Positions 44,270 through 52,919 of a stretch of DNA of 64,000 nt are shown in pieces. A program made the translations under genes and the position numbers. This DNA is from Martinezella rhizogenes. GTDB lineage: Bacteria; Pseudomonadota; Alphaproteobacteria; Rhizobiales; Rhizobiaceae. The stretch's first letter is position 1. Every line of letters starts with the position of its first letter. Where the stretch lies: positions 1-64,000 of the forward strand of contig NZ_JAPYZZ010000011.1 in the NCBI RefSeq assembly GCF_027460065.1, given 5' to 3'. The notes under the pieces were generated by a model. That model was given only the letters and a program-made list of their open reading frames with translations, searched no databases and was not told the origin of the DNA.

Positions 44270-44830
44270 ATGACTGCCATCAACGCTGCAAAAATCCTCA
44301 TTCTCGCAACAGACGGCTATGAGCGTTCCGAATTGCGCGTGCCCTACGATCAGCTGAAGGCCAAGGGTGCAGATGTCAAGATCGCTTCCATCAAGGAGGG
44401 CGAGATCAAGAGCTGGGACAAAAAGGACTGGGGTGACAGCATCACCGTCGATCTTTCCGCCAAGGCCGTAAAAATGGAAGATTTTGACGCGCTGGTTCTC
44501 CCCGGCGGCCAGATAAACCCGGATATTCTGCGCCATGACGAAGATGCGATGCGGGTGGTCCGAGATTTCGTCAAATCCGGCAAGGTGGTTGCGGCCATCT
44601 GCCATGCGCCGTGGCTGCTCATCGAAGCGGACGCTCTGCGGGGCCGCGATGCCACCTCTTACTGGTCGATCAAGACCGACCTCAAGAATGCCGGGGCCAA
44701 CTGGAAGGATGAAAAGGTAGTGACCGACAAGGGAATCATTACCTCCCGTAGTCCTGACGATCTCGACGCCTTCGTCGCAAAGATCGTCGAAGAGGTCGAG
44801 GAAGGGCGTCACGAACGTCGCGCCGCTTAA
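44270..44830 (+). CDS. DJ-1/PfpI-family protein (class I glutamine amidotransferase-like)
   Basis: A 186-residue DJ-1/PfpI domain protein. The nucleophile elbow is AAICHAPWLL, with the reactive cysteine followed by histidine. The early acidic residue lies in LATDGYERSEL. Members act as protein/nucleotide deglycases, glyoxalases or chaperones; the specific activity here is not determined. AAAGGAG gives a strong ribosome site. Second gene of the putative general-stress operon 44031-45332. Confidence 0.9.
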   Translation: MTAINAAKILILATDGYERSELRVPYDQLKAKGADVKIASIKEGEIKSWDKKDWGDSITVDLSAKAVKMEDFDALVLPGGQINPDILRHDEDAMRVVRDFVKSGKVVAAICHAPWLLIEADALRGRDATSYWSIKTDLKNAGANWKDEKVVTDKGIITSRSPDDLDAFVAKIVEEVEEGRHERRAA

Positions 44831-44891
44831 GGCACACACCACATCCCCGTGCCGCCGGTTTCCCGGCGGCATTTCTATTTGGGAGGAAGAT

Positions 44892-45332
44892 ATGAAAAGC
44901 AGATTGCTGGCAAGCGGCGCGGAGCGCACCTTCATCCTCGTCATCGATCCCGGGGAAGAAGCCTTCGAGGCCATCAGGCGGTTTGCGAAGGCCGAAAACA
45001 TCAACGCCGCCTCGGTCACCGCGATTGGCGCCTTCGCTACGGCAACACTGGCCTTTTTTGATCTGTCCACGCAGGACTACAGTGAAATTCCGGTCACCGA
45101 TCAAAGCGAAGTTCTGAGCCTGCTGGGGGACATTACCCTGGACGAGAACGGCGTGCCCAATCTGCATCTGCATGTGGTTCTTGGTTTTGCCGACGGGTCC
45201 ACAAAAGGCGGACATTTTTTGAAGGGCGTGGTGCGTCCTACCCTGGAGGTGGTCATTCGCGAAACGCCCGCAGAACTGCGGCGCAGTTATAACAGGGAAT
45301 TCGGCATTGCTCTCATCGACCCTGCAAAATAA
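44892..45332 (+). CDS. PPC/DUF296 domain protein
   Basis: A 146-residue single-domain PPC (plants and prokaryotes conserved, DUF296) protein. The metal-site pattern HLHVVLGFADGSTKGGHFL and core TAIGAFATATLAFFD are conserved. Bacterial PPC proteins form trimers of unknown function; the plant versions are attached to AT-hooks, which are absent here. A GGAGG-type site is five bases upstream. Probably the last gene of the PfpI operon. Confidence 0.87.
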   Translation: MKSRLLASGAERTFILVIDPGEEAFEAIRRFAKAENINAASVTAIGAFATATLAFFDLSTQDYSEIPVTDQSEVLSLLGDITLDENGVPNLHLHVVLGFADGSTKGGHFLKGVVRPTLEVVIRETPAELRRSYNREFGIALIDPAK

Positions 45333-45339
45333 AAGCCGC

Positions 45340-45364
45340 AGAACCGGAAAAACACAATCGCGTT
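45340..45364 (+). promoter_or_regulatory. Degenerate EcfG-type site, near copy of the one at 47985
   Basis: AGAAC (45340-45344), 16-base spacer, CGTT (45361-45364). Bases 45341-45365 match 47986-48010 at 23 of 25 positions. It lies just after the DUF296 gene and points into the 3' end of the oppositely oriented DUF4034 gene, with no plus-strand gene to drive. Confidence 0.4.
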
Positions 45365-45369
45365 AATCG

Positions 45370-47403
45370 TTACTTCGGCGGCAGATGGTCGCTGGAAAGC
45401 TTCTTGCCGAAGAAAGCGCGGATCGCCCGCCCGGCCATTTGCCAGCCGCCCGAACCGTAAACCTGCGTTTCCATCCAATCGAGCGATGAATGATCGGGGA
45501 AAAGCTCCTTGTATCGATCAAACCACTGCATGGCGATAAACTCGCTCTTGGGAACACCGTCGCCGTATTTATAGGCGAGGACGACCTGCCCATAGGCTTC
45601 GCCGGCGAGATGATCGTCATCATGGCCAACAAGGGATTTCATGTCGGCGACGGCCTGCTGCTTTTCCTCCGGCGTTCCATGCCGACGGCTGACACTGGCC
45701 ACTTTGATCGCGGATAGCTCCAGACCGCCATGCATTGCCCCGATATAAAGATTGCGAACCCGTTCGAAGTTCTCGCGGATTGTCAGATCGGTGTTTTGAA
45801 CATTTTCAAGTTGCCAGGCGTAGTTGTAGAACGCGACCGGCTCCCCTTCCTCGACGGCTTGCTGAAGCCAGCGGTCCGCTTGGCTCTCGTCAAGCAGATG
45901 CGGTTTGGCATCGTCCCGGGTGCCCCTGACGATATCATACATGCTGGCCGCAGCCCCATAGACACGTCTCTCCGCAAAGGCGCGCGTGAGATAAGCGGAC
46001 TCGTCCTGGAAGCCACCGTCCCATATCATCCGGCAGGCGTGCATCGGCGTGAATTCGTCCGGTTCGTAAAGCGGCGCAAGTGCCGCCGCCCGGTCGATCA
46101 ACCGTGTGGCGATCACGGGGTCTGCCTCTATGCCCCACATGCCGAACTGCCAGGCAAAGGCCGCCATGGTCAGCATCGTCGGTTCATCGAAACGGCGCAC
46201 GGCGGTTTGCAGCACCCGCGCATAGGCAGCTTCCACATCCTCGACATGGTGGATCAACATCAGATTGGTGAAGTCCCGGAACGGCCCGTCCACACCGGGA
46301 TATGTTCCCGGTTCCTTCAGGTAACGGACAGATTCGACATGGCGCTGATGCGCCAGTTCTGTCTCCTGCAGGGAATAATGGGTGAAATTGGCATATTTGC
46401 CGAGAGCAATGAACCGCAGCCGTTCGGGAAGGTCCCGCGACAGCCACTGTTCGAATTTTTTCTGCCGTGCGGCAGCGCCTCGAACGTCACCCGGCTCGGG
46501 ATAATCAGGGATTGTCAGCGTATCGTGAACGCCCGGCCAACGGACAGCGTTGCGGTCCTTTTCGCTCAGTTGCGAGCACAGGGGGCCGGAAGCGAATTTT
46601 TCGACCTCACCTTCGGAGCCGCCCCATCGCGCGCTCAGATATTGCGCGTAATCCGCCAGCACATCCACCCAGCCGGGCTTGATCGACAGGCAATAACGCA
46701 GCCAGTAATAGCCGGGATTTTGAAGATCTCCCTCCTGTACGGGCGGGGCGGAAGCGGGAAGCGTTGCGGTGGCGATGCCGGGCGGTTTCAGCCCGTGCCT
46801 TGTAAGCTGGGCGCAAGCCGCCTCGTAAATATCCGGCTCGAATTCATCCCGCTGCATGGTGTTTTCAACCGGCCCGCCGTCAAACAGCGCATCGACGAAA
46901 TCCGGCTGACCGAGATACTGGCATATCTGCATCATGGTTTCGCAGGCGACCGCCGGCCTCTGCGAAAGCGCCATTGCCTTCAACAGATATTCGGCTGCGT
47001 TGATGCAGGCCATATGGGCGGCGATCCACTGATCTTCCCCCACCTGCGATGCCCAGGACGCCGTGCGGATATCGCAGGCCCGGCGGAAGTAATAGTCACC
47101 GGAAACCATATGCGCATGGTAGGAGGAAGGGTGGGATCGAACCCACTCATTCAACAGCTCGAGCCTCAGGGCCGCATCGACACCCGCATTGTCGAACAGG
47201 GCGGAACTGGTTGCAAGGAAGGTGTAGCGGTCGTCCGCAACGGCAGCAGCTTGCCACCATGCCTCTTCCAGTTTCATGAAAAGACGCTCGACCTCTTCGA
47301 AACGCCGCTCAAGCATCGCCTTGCGCAATTCCTCCTGGTGCCGCAGGCGAATCCACAACGGCCCATCCAGCGACAAGGGAGGCAGGCTATCGACAGTGGG
47401 CAT
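45370..47403 (-). CDS. DUF4034 domain protein with Sel1-like C-terminus
   Basis: A 677-residue soluble protein with no signal peptide or membrane segment. The N-terminal two thirds match the helical DUF4034 pattern (repeated helix pairs, e.g. MLERRFEEVERLFMKLEEAW near residue 30). The C-terminal part has Sel1/TPR-like repeats (EAYGQVVLAYKYGDGVPKSE). Function unknown; relatives in other genomes are often singletons or near secreted toxins. It lies in opposite orientation to its neighbours, between two near-identical promoter-like repeats, so it may be an insertion. Confidence 0.75.
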   Translation of the reverse strand: MPTVDSLPPLSLDGPLWIRLRHQEELRKAMLERRFEEVERLFMKLEEAWWQAAAVADDRYTFLATSSALFDNAGVDAALRLELLNEWVRSHPSSYHAHMVSGDYYFRRACDIRTASWASQVGEDQWIAAHMACINAAEYLLKAMALSQRPAVACETMMQICQYLGQPDFVDALFDGGPVENTMQRDEFEPDIYEAACAQLTRHGLKPPGIATATLPASAPPVQEGDLQNPGYYWLRYCLSIKPGWVDVLADYAQYLSARWGGSEGEVEKFASGPLCSQLSEKDRNAVRWPGVHDTLTIPDYPEPGDVRGAAARQKKFEQWLSRDLPERLRFIALGKYANFTHYSLQETELAHQRHVESVRYLKEPGTYPGVDGPFRDFTNLMLIHHVEDVEAAYARVLQTAVRRFDEPTMLTMAAFAWQFGMWGIEADPVIATRLIDRAAALAPLYEPDEFTPMHACRMIWDGGFQDESAYLTRAFAERRVYGAAASMYDIVRGTRDDAKPHLLDESQADRWLQQAVEEGEPVAFYNYAWQLENVQNTDLTIRENFERVRNLYIGAMHGGLELSAIKVASVSRRHGTPEEKQQAVADMKSLVGHDDDHLAGEAYGQVVLAYKYGDGVPKSEFIAMQWFDRYKELFPDHSSLDWMETQVYGSGGWQMAGRAIRAFFGKKLSSDHLPPK

Positions 47404-47604
47404 GGAGGATTCCTTGAAACGGTTTAATGACAGGCGATCTTCAGATAATTTATTTCATGGCCCGGTTGTAAGGGTTTTGCAACTGCTTGAAATAACCGAC
47501 AAAGTAGCGGCTCTCACCTTGGTCGAGCCGCGATCTTCCACAGTAGTCGCCATCGGAGATGATGCTTTCGATCTTGGCCGTATGGGCACCGGAGCCGATT
47601 GAAT

Positions 47605-47931
47605 ATGCTGGATATCTACTATGCGGACCGTTCTATCTCGGCCATTCCCTTCAGCCCCGACACCCTGGAGTTCGCCGGCTCCATTGATCTCGACGCACAC
47701 CGTTCGCTTGCCGCTCTGTTCGACAAGGGCCGCGCGGCGGGTGCCGATCTCGGCTATTTCGAGGACTCGATGCTGAAGCCCGAGCAGGTAAAGATATTGC
47801 TGGAGACCTTCACCGCAAACCTGCGCGAGTTGGGAGGAAATCCGCAGGTGCTTGCTGCATTCAATATGATGTGCGGCCTTCTTGAGGGGGCGGTTGAGCG
47901 AGGCGGGGGGCTCGTGGCCTTCAGTGACTAA
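47605..47931 (+). CDS. Hypothetical protein, 108 residues
   Basis: A small, soluble, acidic protein (MLDIYYADRSISAIPFSP...) with no recognised domain; the pattern of two long helices near the C-terminus suggests an all-alpha tail. An alternative TTG start at 47599 has better spacing to GGAG (47591-47594). It is divergent from the DUF4034 gene, so the two form a pair between the direct repeats at 45341 and 47986. A partner or immunity-like role is only a guess from layout. Confidence 0.6.
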   Translation: MLDIYYADRSISAIPFSPDTLEFAGSIDLDAHRSLAALFDKGRAAGADLGYFEDSMLKPEQVKILLETFTANLRELGGNPQVLAAFNMMCGLLEGAVERGGGLVAFSD

Positions 47932-47984
47932 ACCCGTTCTGACCCCAACGGCCCAGGGGCAGGCTCATGTGAAACAAACGCGAC

Positions 47985-48009
47985 GGAACCGGAAAAACAC
48001 CATTGCGTT
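47985..48009 (+). promoter_or_regulatory. EcfG-type promoter before the FAD oxidoreductase gene
   Basis: GGAAC (47985-47989), 16-base spacer, CGTT (48006-48009). Exact consensus. It precedes a possible 45-codon ORF (48033) and the oxidoreductase gene (48193). Confidence 0.72.
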
Positions 48010-48032
48010 ATCCTTCCACATGAGGGGGCGGC

Positions 48033-48170
48033 ATGGCGGCAGCGGTCAATCGAAAATATGGGAATGATGACGGGATCAGGCAACTCCTGGCAGGTCTCGC
48101 GCGCGGCGCCGTGCCCGCATTGTCGTTCGCGCTGTCGATGCCCCGTTCAATGTCGCCGGCGACCGAGTAA
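48033..48170 (+). CDS. Possible 45-residue small protein
   Basis: The ATG at 48033 is preceded by GAGGGGGCGGC, a strong ribosome site, and lies about 24 bases after an EcfG-type -10. It runs to TAA at 48168-48170. The translation (MAAAVNRKYGNDDGIRQLLA...) has a central amphipathic Leu/Ala stretch, no signal and no known family. Position and ribosome site favour translation; composition is not decisive. It could be a regulatory leader for the oxidoreductase gene 22 bases downstream, or a decayed gene fragment. Confidence 0.4.
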   Translation: MAAAVNRKYGNDDGIRQLLAGLARGAVPALSFALSMPRSMSPATE

Positions 48171-48192
48171 TGACACCTTTCAGGACATTTTC

Positions 48193-49419
48193 ATGCCGAC
48201 ATCGGAACTGACGAAAGAACGCGATCTCAGAGATTCAAAGCCGATCTGGGCCGATAGCCCACGCATCGGCCTCCGCAGCAGACACACACCGGCTGCCAAC
48301 CATTACGACACGATCGTCGTCGGCGCCGGCATCAGCGGTGCGCTGGTATCCCATGCCCTGCACAGGCCGGGACAGACGACGCTCATCATCGACCGGCGCG
48401 AACCTGTTATGGGCAGCAGCGTGGCCAGCACGGCGATGATACAGCACGAGATCGACACGCCGCTGACGGAACTCAGAAAGATGATCGGCAGGGACGCGGC
48501 CGACAGGGCGTGGCAACGCTCCGCCCGCGCCGTCCTGCGTCTGGAGGAAATCGTTTCTTCGCTCGGAATTTCCTGCAGCATGAAACGCAAACAGGCGCTT
48601 TATCTTGCCGGAGACGAAATGGGATCGCGCGCACTGAAAGCCGAAGCGGCTGCGCGCGAAGAGGCCGGCATCGAAGCCCGCTTCCTCTCCACCGGGGAAT
48701 TGCGGGAGCAATATGGGCTGGATCGGACCGCCGCCATTCTCAGCGACATCTCTGCCTCGGCCAATCCGGCGCAGCTGACGGCCGGGTTGCTGCGCCATAC
48801 GGCGGCCGCAGGCGCCGAAATCGTCTCGAAACTCGAGATTACCGATCTCAGAAACCTCGGCGACGAGGTGGTTCTCGCCACAGCCGACGGCAAAATCCTG
48901 TCCGCGCGCAATGTCATCTTTTGCACCGGCTATGAATTCCTGAAAATGCTTGAGAGCCCGAAACACCAGATCATTTCCACCTGGGCGCTGGCGAGCAAAA
49001 AGGGGCTCGATCTGCCCGACTGGCTGGAGAGCCATATCGTCTGGGAGGCGTCCGATCCCTATCTCTACCTGCGCACCGACCGCGAGGGGCGGATGATTGC
49101 CGGAGGCGAGGATGAGGAAAACCCCACCGCCTACCAGTCGGAGCGCAAACTGGACGCCAAGGCGCAGGCGATCCGTCGCAAGGTCGAAAAGCTTCTCGGC
49201 ATCGATATGGGTGAGCCGGACTATCGCTGGGCGGCAGCCTTCGGCACCACCACGACCGGCCTGCCGCTGATCGGCGCCGTGCCGGGCATGAAAAACGTGT
49301 ACGCCGTGATGGGTTTCGGCGGCAACGGCATCACGTTCAGCCAGATCGCTGCCGAAATCGTGGCAGCCGCCGTCAATGGCGGCAAGGACCCCGATGCTGA
49401 TCTCTTCCGCTTCGGCTGA
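48193..49419 (+). CDS. FAD-dependent oxidoreductase (DadA/glycine-oxidase-like)
   Basis: A 408-residue flavoprotein of the D-amino-acid-oxidase fold. The FAD motif is YDTIVVGAGISGALVSHAL (about residue 37). STAMIQHEIDTPL follows, and the C-terminal FAD loop AVMGFGGNGITFSQIAAE closes the site. It probably oxidises an amine or amino acid, substrate unknown. The ATG at 48193 with AGGA eight bases upstream is chosen; the longer in-frame ORF from 48058 adds a Cys/Arg-rich stretch unlike the family. An EcfG-type promoter lies upstream. Confidence 0.85.
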   Translation: MPTSELTKERDLRDSKPIWADSPRIGLRSRHTPAANHYDTIVVGAGISGALVSHALHRPGQTTLIIDRREPVMGSSVASTAMIQHEIDTPLTELRKMIGRDAADRAWQRSARAVLRLEEIVSSLGISCSMKRKQALYLAGDEMGSRALKAEAAAREEAGIEARFLSTGELREQYGLDRTAAILSDISASANPAQLTAGLLRHTAAAGAEIVSKLEITDLRNLGDEVVLATADGKILSARNVIFCTGYEFLKMLESPKHQIISTWALASKKGLDLPDWLESHIVWEASDPYLYLRTDREGRMIAGGEDEENPTAYQSERKLDAKAQAIRRKVEKLLGIDMGEPDYRWAAAFGTTTTGLPLIGAVPGMKNVYAVMGFGGNGITFSQIAAEIVAAAVNGGKDPDADLFRFG

Positions 49420-49458
49420 TGTCCGCGCGACAATATAAAGGTTGCACACAACGGAGCC

Positions 49459-49483
49459 GGAACCATCGCGGCAGCGAAAGGTT
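49459..49483 (+). promoter_or_regulatory. Probable EcfG-type promoter of the DUF892 gene
   Basis: GGAAC (49459-49463), 16-base spacer, GGTT (49480-49483). Three of four -10 bases match. It is 57 bases upstream of the DUF892 start. Confidence 0.55.
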
Positions 49484-49540
49484 TGTTTCCCGTGCGCATG
49501 GGCGCACGTCACACGCTTTCACTTCATGGGAGAAGGAACA

Positions 49541-50041
49541 ATGGCCGAGAAGAAACTCGACGACCTGTTTTACGACACGCTGAAGGATATCTATTACGCC
49601 GAAAGGCAGATCCTGAAAGCCCTGCCAAAAATGGCGCGGGCAGCGACCGATCCGAAGTTGAAACAGGCTTTTGAAAAGCACAAGGAAGAAACCCAGGGCC
49701 ACGTCGAACGCCTGCAGGAGGTGTTCGAGATCATTGGCAAACGGGCACAGGGCAAGACCTGCGAAGCCATTCAGGGCATCATCGCCGAAGGGGAAGAGAT
49801 CATCGAGGACTTCAAGGGCACACCCGCCCTCGATGCCGGTCTCGTTTCCTCGGCACAGGCGGTCGAGCACTATGAGATCGCCCGCTATGGAACGCTGAAA
49901 GCCTGGGCGGAAAAGCTGGGACACACAAAGGCGGTCTCCCTGCTGGATGCCACGCTCAAGGAAGAATCCAAGACCGACGAGGCGCTGACGGCACTCGCCA
50001 AGACCTCCGTTAACGCTGCCGCTGAGAAAAAGGCGGCGTAA
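49541..50041 (+). CDS. DUF892 (YciE/YciF-type) ferritin-like protein
   Basis: A 166-residue four-helix ferritin-like protein. Conserved family features include LDDLFYDTLKDIYYAERQIL at the N-terminus and EHYEIARYGTLKAWAEKLG, where E and H residues form the di-metal site. YciF relatives are stress-induced and may oxidise or store metal; the role is unknown. AAGGA precedes the ATG at 49541. It has a strong terminator and a likely EcfG-type promoter. Confidence 0.88.
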   Translation: MAEKKLDDLFYDTLKDIYYAERQILKALPKMARAATDPKLKQAFEKHKEETQGHVERLQEVFEIIGKRAQGKTCEAIQGIIAEGEEIIEDFKGTPALDAGLVSSAQAVEHYEIARYGTLKAWAEKLGHTKAVSLLDATLKEESKTDEALTALAKTSVNAAAEKKAA

Positions 50042-50057
50042 GGTGCATAGCCAAAAC

Positions 50058-50093
50058 AAAAACCGGAATGGTCAACCCATTCCGGTTTTTTTT
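50058..50093. terminator. Bidirectional terminator between the DUF892 gene and gcd
   Basis: Stem aaaaccggaatg-type (50058-50070) with its complement (50078-50090), loop gtcaacc. T-run on the plus side, A-run mirrored for the minus-strand gcd transcript. Confidence 0.92.
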
Positions 50094-50114
50094 ATGCCTG
50101 AAAGCCCTTAGCCT

Positions 50115-52451
50115 CTACGGCAGCGTATAAGCGATGACGTAGTCGCCAGGCTTGGTTCCAACCGAACCGTGACCGCCTGCAACCATCACCACATATTGCT
50201 TTCCGTTTTCGAGCGAGTAGGTCATGGGCGTTGCCTGACCGCCGGCCGGCAGACGCGCTTCCCAGAGCTGCTTGCCCGTGGTGAGATCATAGGCGCGCAG
50301 ATAGTTGTCGACGGCAGCACCGAGGAAGGCGACGCCGCCCTTGGTGATCATCGGTCCGCCGATGCCCGGCACACCCACCTTGAAGGGTAGCGGCAGCGGC
50401 GTCATGTCATAGACCGTGCCGTTCTTGTGCTTGTAGGCGATATCGCCGGTCCGCAGATCGGCACCCGCGACATAACCCCATGGCGGCGCCTGGCAGGGGA
50501 TTTTGAGCGGACCGAGGAATGGTCCCATGAAGACGCCATAGGGTGCACCATCATTGCGGTTAAGACCCTGTTCGCTGCCCTTTTCATCCTGTCCCTTCGG
50601 CGGAATATCGGCGCGCGGTACGAGCTGCGAGGTGAAAGCGAGATAGGTCGGCATACCGAACATCACCTGACGCTCAGGATCGACGGCCACGCTGCCCCAG
50701 TTGAAGGTGCCGAAATTTCCGGGATAGATGATCGAGCCGTTGAGCGAAGGCGGCGTATAGCGGCCCTTGTAATTCAGCTGATGGAAACGGATGCGGCAGG
50801 CGAGCTGGTCGAACATGGAGACGCCCCACATGTTCTTTTCCTGCAGCGGTTCCGGCTTGAAAGACAGTGCCGTCGTCGGCTGCGTCGGTGAGCTGAAGTC
50901 CTCTGGGATCGCGCCGCCTGGTGCCGGTTCTTCCGTGATCGGCAAAAGCGGCTCGCCGGTGCGCCGGTCCAGCACGTAGATGTCGCCCTGCTTGGTAGGA
51001 CCGACGAGGGCCGGAACAGTCTGGCCATCCTTGGTGATGTCGAGCAGCACGGGCTGCGCCGGCACATCCATGTCCCAGAGATCATGATGGACCGTCTGGC
51101 GCACCCAGCGGTCCTTGCCTGTATTGATGTCGAGAGCGACAATCGAGGAGGAATATTTCTCCACATTCTCGCTGCGGCCCATGCCGAGCTGGTCGGGAAC
51201 CTGATTGCCGAGCGGTACGTAGACGAGGCCGAGACCTTCGTCATAACTCAGCACCGACCAGCTGTTGGGCGAGTTGGTCGTGTATGTCTCACCCGCCGCG
51301 ATCGGTTCGGTCTTCTGCGGATTGCCGGAATCCCAGTTCCAGATGAGAGCCCCGCTGTTCACGTCGAAAGCGCGGATGACGCCCGACTGTTCCTGCGTGG
51401 AATAATTGTCGTTCACCGCGCCGCCGATGATGATCTTGCCCGCCGCGATGACCGGCGGCGAGGTGGAATAATAATAACCGGCGGGGTTGTATTTCATGCC
51501 CTGTTCCAGATGCAGCACGCCCTGATCGGCAAAGGAGGTGCAGACCTGACCGGTGGCCGCATCGAGCGCGATCAGCCGCGCATCCGAGGTCGGCAGGTAA
51601 ACGCGCTGGGCACAGGCCGTGGCAGCAGCGGCATTCGGTTCGGCATAATAGGAAACGCCGCGGCACGTCTGGTGCTGGCGATCAGGATTGAGACCGACAT
51701 TGGGATCGTATTTCCACTTTTCCTTGCCGGTGGCGGCATCGATGGCGATCGCCCAATTATGCGGCGTGCAGATGTAAAGCGTGTTGCCGATCTTGAGCGG
51801 CGTCACCTGATAGGTGGTCTCGCCGACATCGTCAGGCAGCTTCACATCCCCCGTCTGATAACGCCAGGCTTCCTTCAGCTGCGAGACATTGTCAACGTTA
51901 ACCTGGGTCAGCGGCGAATAACGCTGTCCATAGGGCGTGCGGCCATATTGATGCCATTCACCATCAGGCACATCGCCGCCATAGACCGGTGCCGCAGATG
52001 CAATCTCCTGCGGCAGCGAACCCGCCTGATCATGCGGGTCCTGCGCCATGGAATAGCCGGCAACTGCGAAGGAGGCGAGAACGGAAAGCACCAGCGGCCA
52101 GGCGTTCGGACCGTAACTCAGACCGGTCGGGCTTGAAAAGCCGAGCGGTTTCCTGACCCACGGCACCAGCAGCCAAAGGCCAATGAGAATAATGACGCCG
52201 CCGCGCGGTCCAAGCTGCCACCAGTCAAAGCCAACTTCCCAGACCGCCCAGGCAAGCGTCGCGACAATAAAAACAGCATAGACGTGAAGGGCGGCGCGAT
52301 TGCGCTTGAACAGCAGAACCGCAGTGGCAAGGAAAGCCAATCCGGAAAGCAGATAATAGAAGCTCCCGCCCAACATGACGAGCTGAGAGCCGAAACCGAA
52401 CAGCGCAAGGCCGATCAGCGTAAGAATGACCGCAGTGACGGTGACTGCCAT
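50115..52451 (-). CDS. gcd: Membrane-bound PQQ-dependent glucose dehydrogenase
   Basis: Oxidises glucose to gluconolactone in the periplasm and passes electrons to ubiquinone. The 778 residues have five N-terminal membrane helices (about 1-130). The eight-bladed PQQ propeller follows, with blade motifs such as WHQYGRTPYGQRYSPL and DLWDMDVPAQPVL; the length is close to the E. coli enzyme. No pqq biosynthesis gene is in the window, so cofactor must come from elsewhere in the genome or from outside. A weak EcfG-like site (52486-52511) precedes it. Confidence 0.95.
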   Translation of the reverse strand: MAVTVTAVILTLIGLALFGFGSQLVMLGGSFYYLLSGLAFLATAVLLFKRNRAALHVYAVFIVATLAWAVWEVGFDWWQLGPRGGVIILIGLWLLVPWVRKPLGFSSPTGLSYGPNAWPLVLSVLASFAVAGYSMAQDPHDQAGSLPQEIASAAPVYGGDVPDGEWHQYGRTPYGQRYSPLTQVNVDNVSQLKEAWRYQTGDVKLPDDVGETTYQVTPLKIGNTLYICTPHNWAIAIDAATGKEKWKYDPNVGLNPDRQHQTCRGVSYYAEPNAAAATACAQRVYLPTSDARLIALDAATGQVCTSFADQGVLHLEQGMKYNPAGYYYSTSPPVIAAGKIIIGGAVNDNYSTQEQSGVIRAFDVNSGALIWNWDSGNPQKTEPIAAGETYTTNSPNSWSVLSYDEGLGLVYVPLGNQVPDQLGMGRSENVEKYSSSIVALDINTGKDRWVRQTVHHDLWDMDVPAQPVLLDITKDGQTVPALVGPTKQGDIYVLDRRTGEPLLPITEEPAPGGAIPEDFSSPTQPTTALSFKPEPLQEKNMWGVSMFDQLACRIRFHQLNYKGRYTPPSLNGSIIYPGNFGTFNWGSVAVDPERQVMFGMPTYLAFTSQLVPRADIPPKGQDEKGSEQGLNRNDGAPYGVFMGPFLGPLKIPCQAPPWGYVAGADLRTGDIAYKHKNGTVYDMTPLPLPFKVGVPGIGGPMITKGGVAFLGAAVDNYLRAYDLTTGKQLWEARLPAGGQATPMTYSLENGKQYVVMVAGGHGSVGTKPGDYVIAYTLP

Positions 52452-52485
52452 GAATGAAACCCCCGATTCCTGTCACTTTGTGTGA

Positions 52486-52511
52486 AATGGAATCGGGCGC
52501 AATCTGGTTCC
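52486..52511 (-). promoter_or_regulatory. Weak EcfG-like site upstream of gcd
   Basis: On the minus strand GGAAC (52511-52507), 17-base spacer, CATT (52489-52486), 35 bases before the gcd start. The -10 matches three of four bases, but the site lies close to the start codon. Confidence 0.4.
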
Positions 52512-52546
52512 ATACAAATTATCATCATGAGGATTTCACGCCGTGG

Positions 52547-52888
52547 TCATGGATTCCGCGGCGCTCCAGTCGAATCCTGCGGCGCAGGATTGGTCTCGGT
52601 AGATGCCGGCGGTACCGCACGGCCATTGGCCGGATTGTTGTCGAAGGTGCCTGATCCTGACGGCTGCTGCGGCACCGGTGCAGTCTCGGTCTGCGGGTTC
52701 TGCGGCAGGTTCTCATCCGGTTCGAAAACCGAATATTCGACGACGGCCCACACAACCAGCGCAAGCAACACGCTGACGATCAGGATGACGAGAACGGGAC
52801 GTCCGCGGGATCCCTGCCGTGCGCGCGTTGCCGTCTCGCTTTTCGGCGCATCCCGACTGTCGAGATATTCGGTAGTTTCCCTGGCCAT
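52547..52888 (-). CDS. Small single-pass membrane protein, Pro/Asn-rich tail
   Basis: A 113-residue protein: a charged cytosolic head (1-30), one membrane helix (about 32-53, VLVILIVSVLLALVVWAVVE) and a periplasmic tail rich in P, Q, N, T and S. I do not recognise the family; similar short proteins are common in Rhizobiales. The start at 52888 has GGGAGTG upstream. A longer ORF to 53197 runs through the promoter region and is not supported. The gene lies 95 bases upstream of gcd on the same strand. Confidence 0.7.
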   Translation of the reverse strand: MARETTEYLDSRDAPKSETATRARQGSRGRPVLVILIVSVLLALVVWAVVEYSVFEPDENLPQNPQTETAPVPQQPSGSGTFDNNPANGRAVPPASTETNPAPQDSTGAPRNP

Positions 52889-52919
52889 GTCTTTCACTCC
52901 CTGTAACCCTTTGGGACCT

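Noticed and set aside
45730-47427. 565-codon plus-strand ORF opposite the DUF4034 gene
   Set aside because: The minus-strand frame has coherent helical-repeat and Sel1-like sequence, this one does not; it also lacks a ribosome site.
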